From positions 744,001-808,000 of the forward strand of contig JBBELK010000217.1 of the NCBI GenBank assembly GCA_037783545.1: a stretch of DNA of 64,000 nt. Reading direction: 5' to 3'. The notes below the pieces were generated by a model. The model ran no database searches, had not been told where the DNA came from, and saw only the letters and a list, made by a program, of their open reading frames with translations. The translations under genes were made by a program, and so were the position numbers. The DNA is from Henricia sp. BOLD:AAB3569 (Eukaryota > Echinodermata > Asteroidea > Spinulosida > Echinasteridae). Positions 33,501 to 44,800 of the stretch are shown here, piece after piece. Position 1 is the first letter of the stretch. Each line of letters begins with the position of its first letter.

Positions 33501-36500
33501 GCCATGGTTTTTGGGTCTACACTAAAACCAGTGAACTGTGCTATACCAATGGACGTTTCAGATTACCAGCGAATGTTTAGACCCAATTACCATGACAACC
33601 GACGTCACATTTTAGTAGTCTATTACAGCACTACATCCCTACAGGCCGCTAGCCTGTTATGAAAGAAGATTAATCATGCACATTTTATAATGCATTAAAT
33701 TCCATTGACATATGCCTATATATATTAATTCAGTCATTTCTTTGGAGGGTAATTACAAAATCTGACCCATACCTTTAAATATCCAGACACTCAAAGAGGT
33801 TCATATTGATGTTACTACGTTTACCGTCAGATTTCAACTTAATACTGCTCTAAACTAATCCGATACTTAATTTACCTACTAGAGCACCTTGTCAGACATC
33901 TACGACCAGTTCCAGGAGAGCCTTGTGAAGTACAGTGACTTCTGGGATACTATGGCTGAAATTGATGAACACACGTGGGTTCTTGAGCCGGAGAAACCAT
34001 TACCGTCGGATACCACTCGACGAATCGCACTAGGTAAACTGAAATCTAGCTTTCACCTCATGGTAATCTGAAACGTCTATTGCTAAAGCACTGCAGGGAA
34101 ACGGTTTGCTGGTTTTAGTGGAGACCCAGGAATCTAAGCAACATTCTGCTGATCAAGAAAATTTTAAATCTTTATTCCTTTCTTTCTGATAATACAAGGT
34201 TTGTAATTCTATTATAACAAGGTAATCTGCAGAGTCCATATACACTCAAAATAAAATAAGCGTCAAAAGTATTTTTGTGAAAAATGTTGACCAAGTCAGG
34301 ACATAGAAACAATTTTAGTAAGCGTAATGGGCTAAAGGTTGCTCTGCAACATTTTAAGCACTTTTCGCATGGTTTGCATGTCTATTGGCTTAGAAACTGA
34401 CAGATCATGTGACAAGACACATCTGCTTTATTTTTTTTCAAGACTTAATGAGATTCCCCACACATAATCAATAGGATTCTGCACTTGATAGAGTAAAGTT
34501 AAACAGTGGGTTAACCAGCATGGAAGCTGTAGGGATGAGGGGACCTCTTGAGCCCCCTCCCTATTTTGAAGGCTTTCCCACAAGTTGATATTCTCTCCCT
34601 GTCATAAACTTTGGCAAATCAACATTATTTCTGTATGTTTTGAGACTTTACTCTATCAAGTGCAAAATCCTATTGATTATGTGTGGGGAATCTCATTAAG
34701 TCTTGAAGAAAAATAAAGCAGATGTGCCAAACTTGATTGCGACATCATGAACCTGTTATCAGCAATTTCCAAAAAGGGGAGTTGAAGCCGGGTAGGCACT
34801 AAGTGTAAATGCAAAAGGTGAATTAAAAAAGGCGGATTCAAGTCACTTTTGGGGTAGGGTTGAAACCCGCAATTGTCAAGGTCGCTTGTAGTGTTAAACG
34901 CTACCCGAATACAGATATATAAATGCTAGGTCTGTATCCACCTTTGCCGGTTCAAGTGTAAACACGGTAGAAGTATGCGTTTTGTGTTGTTAAATCAAAC
35001 TGCGCACAACGTGCCCTTCTTGTGTTCACAGGCTTCACAAGCTTTTAAAAAAAACGTGCAAATTGTTCGTAGTGACAACACAATGTAACAGCTTATCAAC
35101 ACAAAACGCACAGTTCATGCCACTGGATGTCCCCCAGTTATGGCGGATATATAGGGAAGGAGTCTTTAGCTACCAGATTCGTCTATATTAGGACCTCTTT
35201 AATACTAAAAAAATTGACTGTTCTGTGATGTGTAGGGGCAAATAAATTCCATTTCAAGATAAAATTGTTCTTATCAGGCCAGAACTCTTCCCTTCAAGTG
35301 ACGGTTGATCCACTCTACCCCAAAAGGTTTCCTGGCGTCCGATTTCTTGGTGCTGACCACGGTAAGGATGAACCTATTGCAGTCTTTGTATGCTTTATCT
35401 GTTCCTGCCTCGTATAGACCCTTTTCACTGGCAGCCATGACGGGGGGCAGGTTTTTATATTTAAATGATGCTACAACAGATCCACAAAGTGCCTACCCAT
35501 GCATGACGCACGGTGACAATGTGACTTCCCCCCTGTCATGGCCGCCCATGCAAAGGGTCTAATGCCTTTCATGAGTCTCAACAGAGATTTCTGGGCCCAA
35601 TTTCGCAGAGCTGTTCAAGTACAAAAACTCTTGCTTGGTACATGTACATGTAGAGGATGTTACCTGTAAAATCCTCATGTGATAAAATTAGTGACTGGTA
35701 TTAATTAGGGGGCTGCTCGCTAAACATAATTTCGGCTGATACTCTTTATTAAAAAAATTATCGCAGATATAAAGCAAACTCAAAGAACAATTTTTGGCAG
35801 AATGTGTGTCTGTGCGACTGCACTCTTTCCCTTCCTATAGATTCAGGCCAGGGTCACACGAGAAAATTCTCGTAATTACTCGATTATGATACGATTGTAA
35901 TATTTCCAATGACAACCGGGGTCAGACGACAAACTTATTATAATCAGATTGTAATCGTATTATAATAAAGTAGGGTCACATGAGCAACACAATCTCAACA
36001 CGATTTTAATTATTTTTCCAACTTTGCAGTGATCAATCCTTTGCGAGACAAATTGTACACAAGGCACCAAGAGTGGGATTCCAGCCAAAGTCTACTCGCC
36101 AATCTCAAGGCTCTGTTGGACATGGAGTTTCCTTCTCCATTAACTAATAGCAAAGAGGTAGGCAACAGGGCGGAGCCAATAGTTTATGATTCAAATATTG
36201 TAAAGCCGCCCTCGGGTCGTCCTTGTGACGACACAAATCAGTCGGCGACTGCCTTTTTATGACCAAGCTGCACCTGAGTTATGCCCGTCGGCATCAAATT
36301 AGTCGGCGATTGTTTTGAGACCTGTGTGTAGCTCCGACGATATTACAACAATCGGCATTATGTGGCGCTAAAAAAAAAATATCGCAAGAGTAGAACATGT
36401 TCAACTTTTGCGAAGTGATGCCGATTGTCACAGCCAACTTCTATGGAAGAAAAACAAGGAAAGCGTGTGGCATATACATCCACTTTTCTTCAGCCAATTA

Positions 36501-37137
36501 GCGTGTGGAAAATCCACGCCATCGTGCGTGACATGAGCATAGTTGCGATTACTTTGTGTCGAGTTGCCGCTTGTTCAGCGATACTCACACTATTTGTTCA
36601 GTTTTGTGACCCGAGTGTTACTTTTTTGCTTGGTGCCGAGTGTTTTGTCTTGTTGCAGCACAAGATAATCATTTCGAACTGTATTTCAAACTGCAGGACT
36701 TCAGTGAAGACTGTGGCATTTGCTACTCCTACCGACTGGAAGGTGCCATACCAGATCGTGCATGTGACAACCCGCAGTGTAACAAGCCGTTCCATTACAA
36801 CTGTCTCTATGAGGTAAACTAAAATAATTACACAGTAGTACTTATAAGCTAACTAAAGATTAAAATTGGTGCATGGGCTTTCGTAGCATCTGATGAAAGC
36901 ATCTGATGAAGTTGTTGTTGCTATGAAACCTCATGCACCATTTTTATCTTTCAAGGGTAGGAGTGACATCGGATGTAAAATCCTTCAATTGCAATTTTTT
37001 GTCTTGTTTGTTACCAGTGGTTGCGGTCTGCCCAGCCTACTCATCAGACCATGTCCAAGTATGGCTTTAGTACAGTGTTTGGGGAATGTCCGTACTGCAG
37101 TCAACCAATCACGGTCAAGCAAACGGGCAACAGGTGA
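27575..37137 (+). CDS. FANCL: FANCL, Fanconi anaemia E3 ubiquitin ligase (9 coding exons)
   Basis: FANCL is the catalytic RING subunit of the Fanconi core complex and, with UBE2T, monoubiquitinates FANCD2 and FANCI in crosslink repair. Coding exons: 27575-27688, 29371-29547, 30724-30930, 32095-32166, 33883-34033, 35278-35361, 36030-36157, 36697-36813, 37018-37137. The phases join without a shift and give 389 residues (human about 375). Exon 1 gives CPMLVPLNQQQTCWEGL, like human CPLLLPQN...YEGF. The E2-like fold is about residues 1-100 and the RWD-like substrate/UBE2T platform about 100-300. The RING is 312-389 with paired ligands C317/C320, C334/C339, H344/C347 and C374/C377. An in-frame stop at 27563 fixes the start. 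The third intron uses a GC donor (AAG|GCAAGT). All other introns are GT-AG. Exon 8 uses a pyrimidine-poor acceptor. An acceptor 38 bp upstream would shift the frame. Confidence 0.95.
27785..28902. mobile_element. TTAA-flanked MITE interrupted by a hAT element
   Basis: AGGGAATTATACG at 27785 and its imperfect inverse ending TTTCCCT at 28902 are each flanked by TTAA, as for piggyBac-type insertions. Inside is a strong inverted pair (AGACCTTGTCTTGTGCTCAA at 27810, TTGAGCACAAGGTCTTTT at 28053). Without the nested hAT element and one copy of its target duplication it is about 315 bp. It sits in FANCL intron 1. Confidence 0.8.
28088..28882. mobile_element. hAT-type element built of GACTT/GAGACTCGAACCTC repeats
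   Basis: Ends CAGGGTTCTAATGACTC and, inverted, GAGACTCGTTACAACCCTG. The perfect 8-bp target duplication GGTATACC lies at 28080-28087 and 28883-28890. Between them is an array of about 35-45 bp units made of GAGACTCGAACCTCAAATGA and TTGACTTGACTT, dense from 28135 to 28600 and again from 28765 to 28860. The satellite-like interior gives a 135-codon minus-strand frame (RFESQVKSFEV repeats) that is not a gene. Confidence 0.9.
29199..29330. mobile_element. TTAA-flanked palindromic MITE, 132 bp
   Basis: AGGCACAGGCTCGTCAGCAA and its exact inverse close a near-perfect hairpin with arms of about 40 bp or more. TTAA lies on both sides (29195-29198, 29331-29334). The insertion ends 40 bp before the FANCL exon 2 acceptor, so it may affect the branch point region. 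Confidence 0.85.
29719..29800 (+). mobile_element. tRNA-derived SINE (family S1) in FANCL intron 2
   Basis: A box TTGCTCAGCTGG, B box GGTTCGAATCC, GGCCC junction, then the CATAATATTTTTCTCTC tail start. Same orientation as FANCL. Confidence 0.75.
29895..30640. repeat. Inverted pair of a TTAA-type dispersed repeat
   Basis: 29895-30080 is the reverse-oriented and 30370-30640 the forward-oriented copy of the family seen at about 290-640, 2360-2706 and 52969-53282 (CAATCTCCAATTTGGATGTG, ATGGTATCAAAATCTC). The outer end GCACGCTCCT is followed by TTAA at 30081. The middle 275 bp is not shared. It lies in FANCL intron 2. Confidence 0.7.
30925..31811. mobile_element. TIR element (family E) abutting the FANCL exon 3 donor
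   Basis: Left end CTAAGGCAAGTAGGGCGTAT overlaps the splice donor of FANCL exon 3. Right end GGGTTTCGAATATGCGCCCT lies at 31787-31806. It is a relative of 16530-17216 beside the GCH1 exon 1 donor. It includes an internal inverted pair around CTCACTACTCCCTGAC near 31091. About 890 bp, no transposase recognised. Confidence 0.65.
32428..33425. mobile_element. DNA transposon remnant of about 1 kb with GATCCCGAGCTCGGGATC ends
   Basis: GACCGTGTTTACACTTGATC and its near inverse at 33406-33425 bound the element. The palindrome GATCCCGAGCTCGGGATC recurs several times in the left subterminal region. Inside lies a broken Myb/SANT-like reading frame (33154-33300), so it derives from a transposon with a DNA-binding accessory gene, as PIF/Harbinger and some related groups have. 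It fills FANCL intron 4. Confidence 0.75.
33154..33300 (+). pseudogene. Myb/SANT-like DNA-binding domain fragment
   Basis: Translation gives GRSWSNDKLAKFFDI, an in-frame stop, then EIMAELDGTSRNSA. This fits the first helices of Myb/SANT-like domains of transposon accessory proteins (a W-S-x-D-x-x-L-x-x-x-x-x-I start, then an I-x-x-x-L-D-G-x-x-R-N block). The second half of the domain is missing. It is a fragment within the preceding element. Confidence 0.5.
33462..33630. mobile_element. MITE of about 169 bp with ATAGACTACTAAAGTGA ends
   Basis: Left TATAGACTACTAAAGTGAAA, right CACATTTTAGTAGTCTATTA. Inner inverted pairs include TTGCCATGGTTTTTGGGTCT with AGACCCAATTACCATGACAA. It is related to 3311-3594. 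Similar decayed segments lie at about 31900-32010, 34055-34140 and 55346-55435. Confidence 0.75.
34418..34727. mobile_element. MITE of about 310 bp in FANCL intron 5
   Basis: CACATCTGCTTTATTTTTTT, then CTTAATGAGATTCCCCACAC and ACTTGATAGAGTAAAGT, is repeated inverted at 34647-34727, giving arms of about 85 bp. Unpaired middle of about 140 bp. Non-coding. Confidence 0.8.
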
Positions 37138-37312
37138 TGGCAGGACAGCATGGAAATGGTGCACTCAGCCACGGCCAACCAATGACAGTCAGGCAAACGG
37201 CGCACCTGGGCGTGGCCGACCAATGACAGTCAAGCAAACGGGCAACATGTGATGGCAGGACAGCATGGAAACGGTGCACCCAGCCATGGCCAACCAATGA
37301 CAGGGCCGTATT
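37102..37312 (+). repeat. Duplicated FANCL stop-codon region in the 3' UTR
   Basis: The last FANCL codons and stop (ACCAATCACGGTCAAGCAAA then GGGCAACAGGTGATGG) recur 115 bp downstream as ACCAATGACAGTCAAGC with GGGCAACATGTGATGG. Partial copies also occur at 37178 and about 37292. The pattern is a nested tandem array of about 74 and 41 bp steps. Only the first copy is in the reading frame. Confidence 0.85.
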
Positions 37313-37880
37313 AAACCACAGCCAACCTATCACAGACTTGCTTACCTTTCCCCACACCCATTGAATATGCAATTTGCTCATTTGGGTGTGATGCCACTGC
37401 TCGTGAGCCTATTTTTTGACACTCAATATAACGTTTATATGAGTGCTGGCATACTTTTGCTCCAAGAGAGGACATAATGCTACAAACAATATTGTTTTTA
37501 TCTTTAAGCAAACTTGAATCCATGATGCTGTTTGGTGGATCCATGGCAACATACAATGTCCCGTATACCCCTATGATTTTGCCTGCTGGCATTCCAAGTA
37601 CACACTGTCCCCTACACAGAACGAACTGCGTATTTGAACGCTCGCCTGTGGGTAATTCTCTGAATGCACGCGTGTGAAGTTCGGCCGAGTGGTATATGGG
37701 ACGCAAACGCACTACTTCATTAGCACGAGTGGGTAACTAATATTCATGGACGAAAAACTTGCGTAATGAAAAAAATGTTACGTAAAATACCGTTCATTTT
37801 CGTACTGTTTTTATTTTTATTGCATGTATTTACAAAACTTGTAATGCACTTAAAAGATCTCAGAGCACTCATGTAGATTA
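37313..37880. other. FANCL 3' flank, nothing recognised
   Basis: No canonical AATAAA is close to the stop codon, and I see no repeat boundaries. The FANCL polyadenylation site is not determined. Confidence 0.4.
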
Positions 37881-38217
37881 AAGATGGACTGTCCGTGTTA
37901 AGGCCGATTTGGGTGTAAAAGCATATTTAAAAGTTAAATTGCTATTTTTCTAGATCAGCTTTTATTTAGTACCAAGAATGTAAAAATCCGTCGAGGATTA
38001 ATGCCAGTCGATTTAAAACAAGGAATAATCAAAGGCAGGCCCTGCTTTTTAATAGATAGGGTTGTGACGTACATGTACAGCCTGTTTTAAGAACAAGGCT
38101 TGTATCTCCAATTCCCAAAATCGGAGATTTAAGTTGTTTATATTTTTCATTAGAGACACGTAAGCTGTTTAAATTGTGTAAATTAATTTTTTAACCCTTT
38201 CACCCAAACAGTCCATC
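37881..38217. mobile_element. TTAA-flanked MITE (piggyBac-type), copy 2
   Basis: AGATGGACTGTCCGTG and its imperfect inverse CAAACAGTCCATCT are each flanked by TTAA. The interior matches 23245-23625 (AAAAATCCGTCGAGGATTAA, AGAGACACGTAAGCT), while the ends differ more. Confidence 0.8.
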
Positions 38218-38219
38218 TT

Positions 38220-38467
38220 TAAAGGAGCTTGTCCAGTCTTTGTCTAAAACCGATTTAGTTCTAACCATGGTAACAATCATATGAAATGGGAAGAATGGAT
38301 AAATTCGTGGTTTTTAACACATCCTTGAAAGCACATAACACTATGAGCAACTAACAATGGAAATTGGGCACACACCATTGTTAATAACAATGGTTTGTGC
38401 CTAATTTCCATTGTTAGTTGCTCATAGTGTAATGGTAATAAAAATGTGACCTGACACGCTCCTTTAG
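38220..38467. mobile_element. TTAA-type element containing a perfect hairpin
   Basis: AAGGAGCTTGTCCAG at the left and GACACGCTCCTTTA at the right match the ends of the family at 52969. Within it, 38340-38428 is a near-perfect palindrome (CACTATGAGCAACTAACAAT and its inverse) with a short loop. This may be a second, nested insertion. It directly follows the preceding MITE and shares its TTAA. Confidence 0.7.
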
Positions 38468-38891
38468 GGGTATTGTTCAGTATCTCTGGTCGTCAGCTGC
38501 CAATGGCGCTATCCGCTTATCTTGGAAATAAAAACTTCCACCACTTCAAGACATAGTGCCAAATTTTGAATATAGCGTATTCATTTAGACCAATTTGGTC
38601 AACATTTTTGTGCACAGAGTACACAATTTTAAAACGAGGTTTTTCTCTTCAAAAGTACATATATGGACATGTGTTCAAATGGTTTAACGTCTAACAATAG
38701 GGTACACGATTTGGAATCGTGTACAAAACAAATTACAGCAGTCGCCAACAAAACCAAGTCAAGTCTGTACAAGACTTGCATTATAAAGTAAAACTTTCTC
38801 AATTATCACAAACCCTTGATTCTAATACTATATCGAATAGCCGCCACTTCGTGGGACACCTTTTGTTACTTAAACCGTTCATCAATTAGGG

Positions 38892-39460
38892 GTTAAAAGT
38901 AGGTTTGGCCAATCTTTAACACACGTTTAAAGCCAGCTAGGGGTCCTGGGCACTAATGCCCGAGCCGCCAGGCGAGGGCATTATCAGGACCCCTAGCTGG
39001 TTTTAAACGGGTGTTTAAGATTGGCCAAACCTACTTTTAATCCCATTCATAAATACCTTTACGTGTAAATCGTTAAAATTCACCAAAATTAGCTCGTCGT
39101 TTTGCCATGTTTGCATTCCTATGCCTAGTGTCAACACGGCGTTCAACTGCGTGATGTTGTTTTTGTTAGATCGCGCGCGTTACGCAGGCGTGTTGCTCGC
39201 ACACGACTGGGTATAAGTCATTGAGCTACATATATATATACGTATATGTATGTAAATCAATGGTATAAGTGCACAATTTGCTTTCAGGCGGGTGCAGTTT
39301 CTTTGTGCATGTGCGTGTTCCATATACGCGCTGACTAGGGCACAAACGCGGGACAGCCAGCCGGGCATTATCACTATTCTTTATCGCTAATTTAAGACTG
39401 CCCACGTGACGTGCTCTCAGCCAATAGGGATGCGTAAACTGTCCAAGGTATTTATGAATG
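38892..39460. mobile_element. Composite foldback element B+A, copy 2 (inverted)
   Basis: Part B (38892-39041, GTTAAAAGTAGGTTTGG ends) is followed by part A (39044-39460, CATTCATAAATACC ends). This is the same junction as 15476-16038 in the opposite orientation. The B loop sequence differs (GCCCGAGCCGCCAGGCGAGG). Confidence 0.75.
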
Positions 39461-41190
39461 GAAGAATAATATGTACAACCATGCATGTCCTCAAGTAACA
39501 ATGGCGGCTATTCGATACGGTCTATATAGGTGTACTTTATACAAAATCAGTGAATAAACGATCTTTATAGAAAAAGGATTTAATTCGTCTGTGTACTTGT
39601 GGCAGCATTCTTTTCCTGTATCAACAACACAAATTAGCTCTAATGTGCATTTTGTTAGTCTTTTTTCATGCAAGATTACGTGATGTAGCGCAGTGTCCAA
39701 AAATTATAGCCTGCTCCCCGCGGGCTTAAATTTTAAGACTGGTCTAACTTTAAGACAACGATATCGCAAGCAAGCTATAATTATAGACCCCAGGAGTATC
39801 ATGCAATGTAGACATCTGTGCAGTGCTACATAAGAATCTATTATAAACTATTCGGCACATCCCTAGTAGAAAGGTTGTGTGAATTTGGCCTTCAGTATGT
39901 TAAGTTCTTTATACGAATTAGTTTGTAAAAAAAAAATCATCAACGGAATAGAAAATGTAGTACATGTATACAAATGACATCAAATTTTAAACAAACAAAA
40001 TAATTTCTACAGATCTTTTTAACACACTAAACTAAAAGGTAATATTATACATGCAACAAAAATGAAATTTTCATATATCAATGTATAACTTGGGAATATG
40101 AGTCTACAATGTTTTTAGCCAAAGATCAGGAAAGCAAATCAACATGTTTCAGTTGAAATCAAAGTGGAGACCAACAAATTTGAATTAAGTATCCTTAAAA
40201 CCAGAACAGTCAATGTCCAGAAATGTCATGTTTAGAAAAATGAGTTTAAAAGTTTCATTGTAGCTGAAAAATCAGAAACTCCAACATAAATAGTAATCTT
40301 ATGGATTTTTGTTACTTATACCTTGTAAATGTTTGCCAAAAAACGACCTATTTTAGCCAAATATGGACATAGGCTGTTCTGGTTTTAAGGGGACAAAACA
40401 TCACTTTTGCGATTCACTTGTGTTTCACTAAAGCCAACGCAATAGCGATGAGCAATAATTAGTACTGTAAATAATTCCAATTGGCGAAGATAATCGCTAA
40501 AACATTACATTACTTGAACATGAATCGCAAATTGGTACAGTTGTAGGATACCGGTTAAACAAACCGGCTGTTTCATCTCTATAGATGACACCTTAGTGAA
40601 CGGAAGTGAAATTATACAATGCCAGTAAATTAGGTTTAAGAAATATTTGATAATCAAAAGACATTGACAAAAAATTTGTGTGATTTGATTTTACGTAGTG
40701 ATTTCTATGCTTTGTGATTGCATAATTTAGTCGTCGCTAATAATTAATGAAATCAATCTTTAAAATCCCCTACTATTAAACTACGCTGCCAGACTAGTTT
40801 GGCATCTTCCTAAATCGGTCCTCTACAGGTGAATCAGAAGTCATAATTGAAATGACCATGTCCAAATTATATGGCTACGCTTTGAAATTACACAGGTCAA
40901 TGGTAAACGGCTTGATTACTTCAAGTTGTAGGAAGATAGTTTGGACATGGCAACTTATTCGCGATCCATCCTCCTGTATAGACCCTTTGCACAGTGGCCA
41001 TCATAGTACGGACCATTAGAAATGGTACGAAAAACGTATGCAGATCGGAAAAATTAGGCAGTTATATCATTATTTTGCGTGGTTATTTTATCCGACAACA
41101 TGAATAGGGCTGAAACAATTCAAATAATTTACTATTCGAATACATGTATGTAACTAACCAAGTGTGCGATCAAATTTTCGTTTAGTCTGA
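39461..41190. other. Intergenic, nothing recognised
   Basis: The longest stretch in the window in which I see neither gene nor repeat boundary. TAGGGCTGAAACAATTCAAA near 41107 resembles a hAT left end without a partner. Confidence 0.4.
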
Positions 41191-41639
41191 ATGCATAGTT
41201 CCGATTTTACCCAGTTAACCCCGCCCCCTTGGATATTGTTGCTATGGCTCACACGCTATCGTCAAAAAGGCGACACACAACGCACAAAGCAATGGGACTT
41301 TCAACGGAAAGCACAGATTCATTGAAGAAAACTCAAAGGTATTCATGTTTCAGGGTCAACAGTTATCTTAGAACACACTGAGTAAAGGGCCAGTAATACA
41401 GGGATGTCATATCATGAAATACATGCTTTTGACCTTTGAACAACGAAACGACTGGCCTTGAAACCAAAAATTCACCCGGATCATCGCATGCAACACTACA
41501 AATTGTATGGGGCCGGCAGAACATATCGCGTGATCACGTTGTTGTGAGACAGTGCACTTTGACCTATGTAGGTGACATCTGCTAGCTCTGTTGTGATTGG
41601 TCGGCGGGTTGGGTTGATTGACAGGTCGGAACTATGCAT
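41191..41639. mobile_element. MITE, 449 bp, with 13-bp TIRs, copy 2
   Basis: Bounded by ATGCATAGTTCCGA and its inverse. Matches 17730-18166 throughout with scattered substitutions and an extra segment near 41500. Lies 230 bp beyond the VRK stop codon. Confidence 0.85.
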
Positions 41640-41866
41640 TAGTAGGTGTAAATTCCCGAATCGGCCTACGTGTATACCGTAGAGTAAATTTTAATGCAGT
41701 TTTTCCCGTACGCATACCATTTGGTCCCCAGTGTCACTGTGCGTCATGCATAGGCACTTTGTGGGTATATTGCCACACTATTTAAATTTAAAAAACCTGC
41801 TCCCTAGTGCAAAGGTTGTACACCGAGAACTTTAAAGTGGTTTTACTATTTGTACATGTTTTCCTC

Positions 41867-44800
41867 TTAACGCTTTTTCTTGATCTTCATAGTCTGCCTA
41901 ACTCCTGGCGATGTCTGGGTGGACGATGTCGACTTGGCAACTGCGATCTTTGGCTTTCTCCTTTTGATGATCTGCCCGGCTTCCTTAGGAGATGCAAGTT
42001 TAGGGTTCTTGGATTCTGAAAATGCCCAGAAGAGGTTATTTAAAAGTGGGTTTGGACAGTCTTTAAGGGCTTGAAATTCGTCACTCAAAGGGCACTGCCA
42101 TTTCTGCTTTTGGAGTATGAAAAGGGCACTTCCATTGGAAAATAAAAAAAGTCTCTGGGAGGATTGCAAAAGGGCACCAAGGCCAAGAGCAGGGGCAACA
42201 GAGGCAATGGCCTCTGTGGCCTCCGTTAATTTCAAGCCCTACTCTTAAACATAACGTTTAAAACCGGCTAGGGGCCTGGACGAGTGATAATGGCCCTTGC
42301 CTATGGCTTGGGCCATTATCACTCATCCAGGCTTCAAGCATGGTCACATTATGACGCATCAATGTTGACTCCATGTGTGTTGCGTTGGGTTTTACCAATG
42401 GGAACCTTAGTACTGTACATGCTAGTGACACATACAATGCGCACGCACATTGCTTTAACAATGATACAGCATTATCTGACCTAAAGAAATGACGTAAAGC
42501 ACAAGCCGAATAGCAATCCATGAGTGTCAGTCTTTCCATATATATTTGTTTCGAAGTTGCGTGTGAAATAACGCTTGTTATATACCTCATGCGTAGATTC
42601 CTGTCATCTGATTGGTTAAAAGTGGGAGCGTTGAATTAGCTAGAATTAAGCGCCTGTAGAGTTCTGAATATGCCCGTGTGCGGGTTCCGGATGCACGCAT
42701 CGCGTGTGTAGCATAGCTGTGCACCAACTATGCAACTACGCGTTTCATGTAAACATTCAGCATGACGGTAATGGCGGAATCTCGACTAAGTCGTTTTGTC
42801 GTAGATGATGAAGTCCTTAAGTAAATAATAGAAGTGGCCTACAGTGAAAACAGTGTCAGGTGAAATGTGCTACTAAGGTGTCAGGTGATTATGCTACCAT
42901 TTTTTGCTGTAAATATAACAACTTTTCCGCCGTAGACCAGCTTCCGAAATTTGAACTCAATGGATTACTGTCATGACTGTGTAACGTTACTTTTGACCAA
43001 TCAGATGACAAAAAATTTACACGTTTGGTATATAAAACAAATATTGACTGGTTTATTCGGGTCATGGTTAAGATTTTAAGCCCTTGGTGATTTTGAAGCC
43101 ATGACTATGCCCCTTGGCTTCTGCCTTGGGGCATAGTCATGGCTTCTAGATCACCGAGGGCTTATAATCTTAACCATGCCCCTCATTGCAGTCAATATTT
43201 GTATACCATAGATGCCTTGACTGAAAAGCCACAAGTCCGGTGTGCTGTGTAATGCACTTTAATAGTGAAGGGGGAACTTACCTCGTGTTTTGGGCTAGCC
43301 GTTACAACAAATTGAACTGCACTGTTATCAGAACAAAATGTCCTGAAATAACTTATAAATAAATCAATGTTCAAGAACCTTTGAAGTGGTCACTGTAGCA
43401 AATTAATAAATTACGAACCCACTCAATAATCAAAGAACCAAACTTGGGATGAGAGAAAAATTGTAAGAGCCTTATCGGGATTCGAACCCGTGACCTCTGA
43501 CTCACCGGGCAGAGGCTCTACCAGCTGAGATATAAGGCACATTGGTATACTCCCTCGGATTTTCCCTATAAGCCTAATTTGTTTCTCTCGATGTTGCATG
43601 GGAGTGCAACTGGGCAAAATAACAAATGCAAAATCTGGTATGGTGTCTAATCACCACTGAAATGAAACAACCAAACTTGGGATGATAGAAAAATCGTTAG
43701 AACACATTTAAAAAAAAATAATAATAAATATAAAATAAATAATAATAATAAATTATTTTTTTTAAAAGAGGAGACTTTTTACATACCCCGTGGGGACTTT
43801 CTCACAATAGCTGATTTGTTTTTCTGGGCCAAGCCTTTTCTGATCTCAGATCGCGATTTTGCAGGAGGTGACCTGACTGGCGATTTCAGTGGCGACTTAG
43901 CTACTCGTTTCTTGGTAACTTTGGCTGTTTCGGGCTCGGGACTTTTTAGACCTCTCTGTCTTTTGTTTCTTGACCCAGTCGCAGAATCAGAGTCAGTGGC
44001 ACTCGATGCGCTGCTCGATGACGCAAGTTTCTTGGCCCTGCCCCTTGCTGAAGCTCCACCCACCCTTGCGGCCTTTTTGGGCGAATCGTTTTCCGTCACG
44101 GCAGCTTTGCGTTTTTTCGCTTCGCTGGAACTACCTCCAGCTGGCAGGGCCTGTGAAGGAGGGGTAAAGTCTAGCTTCCCGTCTGCTTTTGAACCGGTCC
44201 TCTCAATGGCCTTGGTAAAGAGTTCTTTTAAATACTTGTAGTCAGGTACCTGCTCGTATTTAAGCTTGCTCACGTATTCCATGTACTCCTCAAGCTTAGC
44301 TGTTGATTTGGAAAGAAAACAATTCTTGTGCTAACCGAGAAGAGAGTTAGGTCTAAAAGTGTGACATTTTGGTCTCCCTGTTACACCCGATATGTGCTAT
44401 TTACCACACAAGTATCATTAAAATTGTTGTACTTTATGTACACACTCCTTGAGGTAGAAAGCTTTAAAAAAAATTATATTAAACAAATTGACCCCTAATC
44501 TATGGAAAGATTTTCAAATGGAATTTCAAATGGCTGTTTTTTTGGCATTGCTGAAATATTCATAGTATATCTAAACGATACAGGAGGCCATTTTCAATTC
44601 TCATTTATTCTCAATTCTCATTTATTCTCAATTCTCAATTATCAGTACTGCTATTTACTGCTTTCAGACACTAATGTTTTGAACATAAATGCATGCATCT
44701 TCAGCTGTTAATGTCACATCTTTATCAATTGATCACGTTCAAATGACGTCACTTCCTACAAATTGCCACGTGCATCATGACTTTAAGCGTATCTTTTTGT

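Noticed and set aside
43816-44241. 141-codon plus-strand frame
   Set aside because: It is the antisense shadow of VRK coding exon 10, whose minus-strand frame is bounded by good splice sites and fits the neighbouring phases.
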